Source: Hevea brasiliensis (Eukaryota; Streptophyta; Magnoliopsida; Malpighiales; Euphorbiaceae). Taken from it: a stretch of 64,000 bases of DNA. Under the pieces are notes generated by a model. The model was not told where the DNA came from. It ran no database searches and worked only from the letters and a program-made list of their open reading frames with translations. How positions within the stretch are numbered: the stretch's first letter is position 1; every line of letters begins with the position of its first letter. The position numbers were made by a program, and so were the translations under genes. This document shows positions 58,526 through 64,000 of this stretch, piece after piece. The stretch covers positions 73,332,992 through 73,396,991 of the forward strand of contig NC_079498.1 in NCBI RefSeq assembly GCF_030052815.1. Reading direction: 5' to 3'.

Positions 58526-61500
58526 TGTAACACCCCTATGTTCGGTAATGCGTTCTACTATTTCGGTGACCAGTATCTGTCCGGACAGCTAGGTTGCCTA
58601 GAACTACATTTAAATGTTAGTGAGGAGACATAAAATAATGAAATACAAGAAATAAAAATACAAGAAAAACAAAGAAAAAATAATAGCAAGGAAATGTAAC
58701 CAAGTTAAACGAGCCGAAAACCGTAGCGATGGGTGACCGCACCGGGAAGTTACGGCGTGGACCATTGACTAACCCTGGACCACGGGGAACCCTGAAAAAT
58801 ATTTTTAAGACTTAAATAAACATCTATTGAAGTATATATGATATTAGAAATATTAAAGAAAAATTAAGTAATTAGTACAAAGAAAAACGAGAAATCGATA
58901 AACTAACAAAAATTGGTGTTATCGAAAAATCAGGAATATAACCCGAAGTAGGGCATTTTGGTCATTTGACACCTAGAGTTGCCTTTTGACCTCAATGTCC
59001 ATTAAAAATAAATGATATTACACTTTAGAAATGTCATGAATAAAAATTAAATTGTGATACATTATGTAAATAGTAAAAAAGGGGAGATAAATGTGTAAAT
59101 AATGGAACTTGAAATAATTAAACATTTAATTATAAGTTAGTGCTCCACTAACTCAATCCTTGGACACCTATAAATCCACTTGGGATAGCAGAAACATTCA
59201 TCTTCTACCTTAGGGAAAAACCAGTCGTGAGCGTCCATTGAAGAAACTCCATGGCTGAATGAATGGATCTCCATGCAACCATGAAGTGAGCCCCTTTTTC
59301 CACTTGATTTCTTCACTAAAGTTTGTCTACACAATATGGGAAAGAGATAGGCAGCAAGAAGGAGAGGATTTTGTGAAGTTTTGTGAAGCTCAAGTTGAGG
59401 TTAGTGCTTAATCTTTCCAATTTCCTTCACTAATCCTTGTGTTGAGCTTTGGGTAAGTTGAATTGCTAAGAAAAATTAAGGAAATGATTGAGTATTTGTG
59501 AATCTCAGTTTTGGCAGCAATGAAAATGCATGGTTAGTGACTTATTCTATATTTAATGGATGAGAATTAAGGTTGATTAACTCAAATGGAAGTTGTAGCA
59601 GGTTAATGTTCAAGTATGTGCATGTTAGTGCTTGAATTAAGGGTTTGAAATGGGACCTTGATGCTTTGGCAAACTGCCATGTTTGGCAGCCCATAATATC
59701 ATGAATTTGTGTGTGTGAATATGAAGTTTATTAATGAAATATGATAGTGTTAAATTGTGGGCAGCATGTGTAATTGATATTGAGGTATGAGTATATGGAA
59801 GTGTATGTGTAATATTGATATTGAGATATATTGAATTTTAGTGGAAGTGAATGTTGAACTTGAATGGTGTATTGTGTGCATTGAGCACTTAAGTGTTTTG
59901 CCCAAAATGTTTGCTGGAATTGTGTACAATATATATAGAAGTGCCATTGATTGAATATTGAAGTATTGGAAGGAGGAGGATTGTCAAAATTGGAAGTGTG
60001 ATGTTCAAATGCAGGTTGTGTATATTGGCAGCACCTAAATTTGATCATAAGTGCAAAACTGTGAACCTAATTGGTATGAGAGCAATGGGGGGTCAAACTA
60101 GACACCAAATAGGCCAACTTTCATGTAGAAATATTGCCAAAATTCTGCTTAGAAACTGACCTTAAAAATGACCAAATCCGGAATGGCAACCTTACAAACC
60201 CAGATTTTTGATCATATGAACAGTAGTCATTGGGATGACCATAACTCACTCAAAACAGGTCCAATTGACCTGAAATTTTTACCATGGATAGCTTAGACAT
60301 AGATCTAAAATTCTTATAAAGACACCAAAGCCCAGAAATGGCCAGAACCAAGTCAAATAGCTTGAACAAGTTCGGGTACCAAAACTGCCAGAACTAAATG
60401 TGACCTAAAATTGACCAAATTTTGCACTAAAGGTGTAATCTGTCTAGCTTTAGTAAATTGACCATATCTTGGTCTATACAACTTAGAATAACCTGAAATT
60501 TTGCCCCGAATACAATAAGACATAGAGCTACAATTTTGCTTCTTTGACCAGAAGCTAAAAACCAAGAGAAATAGGACTTTAAGCTAGACTAATCTAGCAC
60601 ACAAAAATTGAAAACTTGACATTTACATGCAATGATGCTTGAAATAATTTGGCAATGAATGCCAACTTGTAAAAATGGTAAATTGCACTATATTGGTAGC
60701 ATATTGAAATACAAAATGTGACATATTGGTAACATTAAACCTAATTCACCTAGAGTGCATCAAGGGTTAACATTATAAGTTGACTAAGGAAAATAATAGA
60801 ATTAAAAAAAAATTAATTATGGAACCTTATGATTAGAAACAATTTAACTGAGTACTGAAAAATTTTAAATTGTGTGTTTTAGTTGAAAAGGATAATCAAG
60901 AGCATAAGGAACATTGAGTCAAGGCCAAGAGGAAACTCATCCGAGGTCTATGTACAATACTTTTTATATTCACTGCTTTTATTAGAAAATTTATTTGGAG
61001 AAATGAGTTATGAATAATTTTTTATTATTTTGGCTTTGGGAATTTTATTTGGAAATTATTGTGTTTCCTACTTTCTAAATGGAAATTTTGAGATAAAATG
61101 TGTTTAGTGGTATCAGAGCAAAGTAGGGACAGTGATACGTAACGCCTACGATTCTTGGGAACTCTCACGCATGAACTATGGCGAAGCGTGACTCTCCGCC
61201 CAGGAGCTTGCAGGGACGCCGATATGTAACGCCTACAAGTGCTATGATAGGTACACTATATTCCTCCTCCATTTATGGGGTGATTATGACTATATTCCTC
61301 TCTCTTTGACTTATCAGTCTGAGGTGAGCATGGATGAGTACTCATTATCTAGCTAGCTACCTCCCTCATTGATTTTGATTAGTGGGGTGAATATGTCTTG
61401 TCGTGGTGTACAACACAGCATGTTCGGAAAAGTTTGTGTCATGACCTAAGTTGTGTTATTGATTGGCAACACTATGTTATTCAATTGTTTGATCGAATTT

Positions 61501-61987
61501 GTGTTATAAGAGCTTTGAAAATTGTGACATGAAATTGTGAATCATTTGAATTATGAATTGTCAATAAAAGTTTTATATACCGCATTTTAAATTATTATTG
61601 TACACCACTGAGTAAATTTTACTCAGCGATAGCTTTTTCATTACTGTCGCAGGTAGATAGACAGATAGAGTAACAGAGTAGACTGCTTATGCTACATTTT
61701 GGGATTCTGCAGGGTATATTGAGTATACTATATTTTTGAAATTTTATTGTAATGTATGTGCACTGATGTATATATTGTACTTAGTCTTGAGCAGTTGTAA
61801 AATAAAGTTATAAATTATTTTGGCCTATCAAAATGTTGTATTATAATTCTCTTATTTCAGCTTTTGAAATACTCATTTATTTTGCCCTTTATCTTTGAAA
61901 TTGCTGAAAATGATATTGAACTGAGTTTGAATTGTGTTGAGGACATTGAATTTTGTTGAGCCATATTGGAGTTTGGGATTGAAGAAA
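58526..61987 (+). mobile_element. Gypsy LTR of the 18634 family, interrupted
   Basis: Starts TGTAACACCCCTATG and is homologous to the solo LTR 18634-22343 along about 3.46 kb. The final stretch is missing because a further LTR starts at 61988. Stem-loop at 61608-61626. Contains a duplicated gatatgtaacgcctac-like block near 61135-61230. Short antisense ORFs (for example 59731-60048) are low-complexity. Solo or full-length status cannot be judged. Confidence 0.88.
61608..61626 (+). other. Conserved LTR stem-loop, longest stem
   Basis: CTGAGTAAA-t-TTTACTCAG, complementary over 9 positions (a real loop would open the inner pair or two). It shows paired substitutions against the CTAAGCA/TGCTTAG version and the same CACCA and GCG flanks. 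Confidence 0.7.
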
Positions 61988-64000
61988 TGTAACACCCCCA
62001 TTTGTATAGCCTAGTATATTTCACTATTCCGGTGATCGGAGTCGGACCGAACAATTAAGGGGATTAGAACCATACTTAAGACAACTAGAGAAGCCATAAA
62101 CACAAATAATTAGTAATTGCCAATTAGTTAAGTATAAACAAGAAAAACAGAACATAAGAAGTTAAACGAGCCGAGAGTCACAGCGATGGGTGACCTTCTC
62201 GGGAAGGACTGCGAAGTCATTTTAAACTCAAATTCCGAACCGTAAAATGTGACGATGCGGTCCTTAGGACCATTACAAACACAGTGAAAAAAAGAAAATC
62301 ACGAAAAAGAACTGTTAAGCTAGTCAAATAATTAGGTCAGGGAGCCGGAAGAAATACTGAATTATTTGCAAACCGGGATGAATCGGCGAGGGGCAATTTG
62401 GTCAATTGACCCCGAGAGCTGACTCCTGACCTAACTGTCAAATAAAATTGGAGAAAAGAAAATTTCAGAATCGAGAATTAAATTAAAGAACTAATAGAAA
62501 AATAAATAGAAAAAAAAAGAAAAGGAAAAAGTAAAAAGGTGATGACATCATGCATGACATCATAAAAGTCATAATTAATATAATTAATTAAATGGATTTT
62601 TGGGTCTTCCTAAGACATAAAAAGATAAAAGAAAAGAAAAGAAAAAAAAATTAATTAGTCTTCTTCCTTATCCCATCCAAGCCGCTACACTCTCTCCCTC
62701 TCATCTCCATGGAAATTCCTCCATTAAAGTTTGTCTTCAAGCTTTGAAACCCTTACCAAATCCCAACTTCTCCCATAATTATTCCATAAAACCTTATTTC
62801 CTTCCCTTGAGAAAGAAATTTAGCAAGAAAGAAAGAAGAGAAGAGGAGAAAAATTGAAGATTGAAATCTATAAATTGAGGTAAGTGCAATTTCAAGTTTA
62901 GACTCTTATTGAATTCATGAATTTAAGTTTGTGTGTGATGAAATTGCCTTAGAAATAAAGGAAATCATGCTTAAATAAGGGAAGAGAGAATGTGGCAGCC
63001 ATGGAAACTTAAGGTTTTGATGGTATTTAGTTAGGTTAAACATGAAATCTTGGTGAATAGATATTATATATGTGAATTGTATATTTAGATTACATGAATT
63101 GCGAAGATTGGACAAACTTAGGGTTTTGGACATTAGGGTTTAGAGACCAAAAATGTGAAAAACTTGCAAATGGTGTCTTTGACCTAATGTGAAGTGAGAA
63201 ATGGTCATTTGTGACCTAATTAAGTGTGTTAGAAGTGTTGGAATTAAAGCCAAATTCGGAGGGAGTGTGGTCATGCTGCAAAACTTCCTTTGAGGGACCA
63301 AAAATGAAATTTACAAGTCCAATTGGTATAGGACCAATTGGGAATGAAAATAGGCACTAAATGACACAATTTTCATTTAGGAAGCATGCCCAAAAAGTGA
63401 CTAAAACCTAGTGAACAAATTGACCAAAGTTGGAAAATTGCAGGCTGCCCTGCACAAACTGACCAAATGAATAGTGTTTGTTCATTTGGTCATAACTCGA
63501 GCTAGGCATGTCAAAATGATCTGAAATTTTACCAGTAGTTAGATGAGATATATAACTAAAACTTTCATGAAGAACAAAAACCAAAATTATGCCATTAACC
63601 TAATCAAATTACTGAGCAAAGTTGAATCACTGAATCTGCAGAACTGCAAATTTGCCATATGAACAGTAAAGTTTCAATGGCTATAACTCTCTCTAGAAAA
63701 CTCCGATTTAGGTGATTCTTGAACCGATGGAAACCTAAGTCATAGTAGAACATTTCATATGAAGAAAATTAGACCAAATTATGGACTTAACTTGATCAAA
63801 TTACTGAACGAAGTTGGATCAATAAATCTGCAAAACTAAATTCTGCAGCATGAACAGTAACCGTAATTTGGATATAACTTGAGCTACAAAGCTTCAATTG
63901 GAGTGATTCAAAAAGGAGAATAAACTTAAGACAATAGGAAACATTTTCTATGAAGGAAGTTTTGCTAAATTTCAACAGAAAAATGACCAATGGAACAGTG
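61988..64000 (+). mobile_element. Innermost Gypsy LTR, left ~2.0 kb
   Basis: Starts TGTAACACCCCCATTTG with a CACTATTCCGGTGATCGGAGTC block typical of these LTRs. It is inserted after agaaa (61983-61987). It carries the CCAATTGG dyad at 63319-63341 and three successive TATAACT...ATGAAG quasi-repeats from about 63485 to the window end. The right end is off-window. The subfamily differs from the others here. Confidence 0.85.

Noticed and set aside
59731..60048. 105-codon minus-strand ORF rich in Gln, Tyr and Thr
   Set aside because: Antisense through a low-complexity part of a Gypsy LTR. The homologous solo LTR at 18634 does not keep it.
1..64000. A novel multi-gene system such as a defence, secondary-metabolite or prokaryotic operon
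   Set aside because: All recognisable coding sequence is Copia or Gypsy gag-pol. There are no other gene families, operon-like spacing or ribosome binding sites.

Overview
The window looks like repeat-dense, AT-rich nuclear DNA from a flowering plant, most likely a woody eudicot; I cannot name the species. The evidence is plant-type LTR retrotransposons of two superfamilies: Ty1/Copia, and Ty3/Gypsy of the chromodomain-bearing Tekay/Del kind. They carry tRNA-iMet-type primer sites and are stacked inside one another. I found no convincing host gene, tRNA, rRNA or CRISPR array. Every coding stretch with recognisable homology belongs to a decayed retroelement polyprotein.

Layout from the left. 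Positions 1-345 are the end of a Tekay-type LTR inserted into a Copia LTR remnant (346-925). The Copia remnant lies in a ~32-bp tandem repeat (926-963 and 3793-4040), which is split by a 2.8-kb solo LTR (964-3792, TSD gaaca). Positions 4440 to ~7250 hold the apparent 3' end of a Tat/Ogre-like element (polypurine tract at 4943-4958, putative LTR start at 4959) with a short tandem array at 5400-5735. A ~1.2-kb tandem repeat with GA microsatellites occupies 7255-13515 (three copies). Its second copy is split by a 3.4-kb solo LTR (8588-12025, TSD aatca) and its first copy carries a perfect 31-bp inverted repeat (7921-8129).

The core is a nested stack. A minus-strand Copia element (Copia-A) runs from 13516 to 58384 and is opened by two insertions: a 3.7-kb solo LTR (18634-22343, TSD gtaga) and a plus-strand relative, Copia-B (23517-55197, TSD agcaa). 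Each LTR of Copia-B contains a full-length ~11-kb Tekay element: Gypsy-A on the minus strand (23748-34926, TSD cttat) and Gypsy-B on the plus strand (42686-53583, TSD tatta/tttta). The 5' LTR of Copia-A is broken at 58384 by another plus-strand Copia LTR start (58385-58525). That is broken by a Gypsy LTR (58526-61987), which is broken by a further Gypsy LTR (61988 to the window end).

Together the pieces record serial insertion, LTR-LTR recombination to solo LTRs, and decay. No element looks autonomous: gag and pol are interrupted by stops (many at positions expected to be Gln or Trp), frameshifts and deletions. The most interesting signals are non-coding. One is a stem-loop with compensatory changes shared by several Gypsy LTR families. 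Another is a GT-AG intron-like gap in the integrase of both Tekay elements. A third is a thrice-repeated 20-nt motif in the Copia leader. An RNase H deletion shared by both Copia copies is also notable, as is the clustering of five insertions in the first 580 nt of Copia LTRs.
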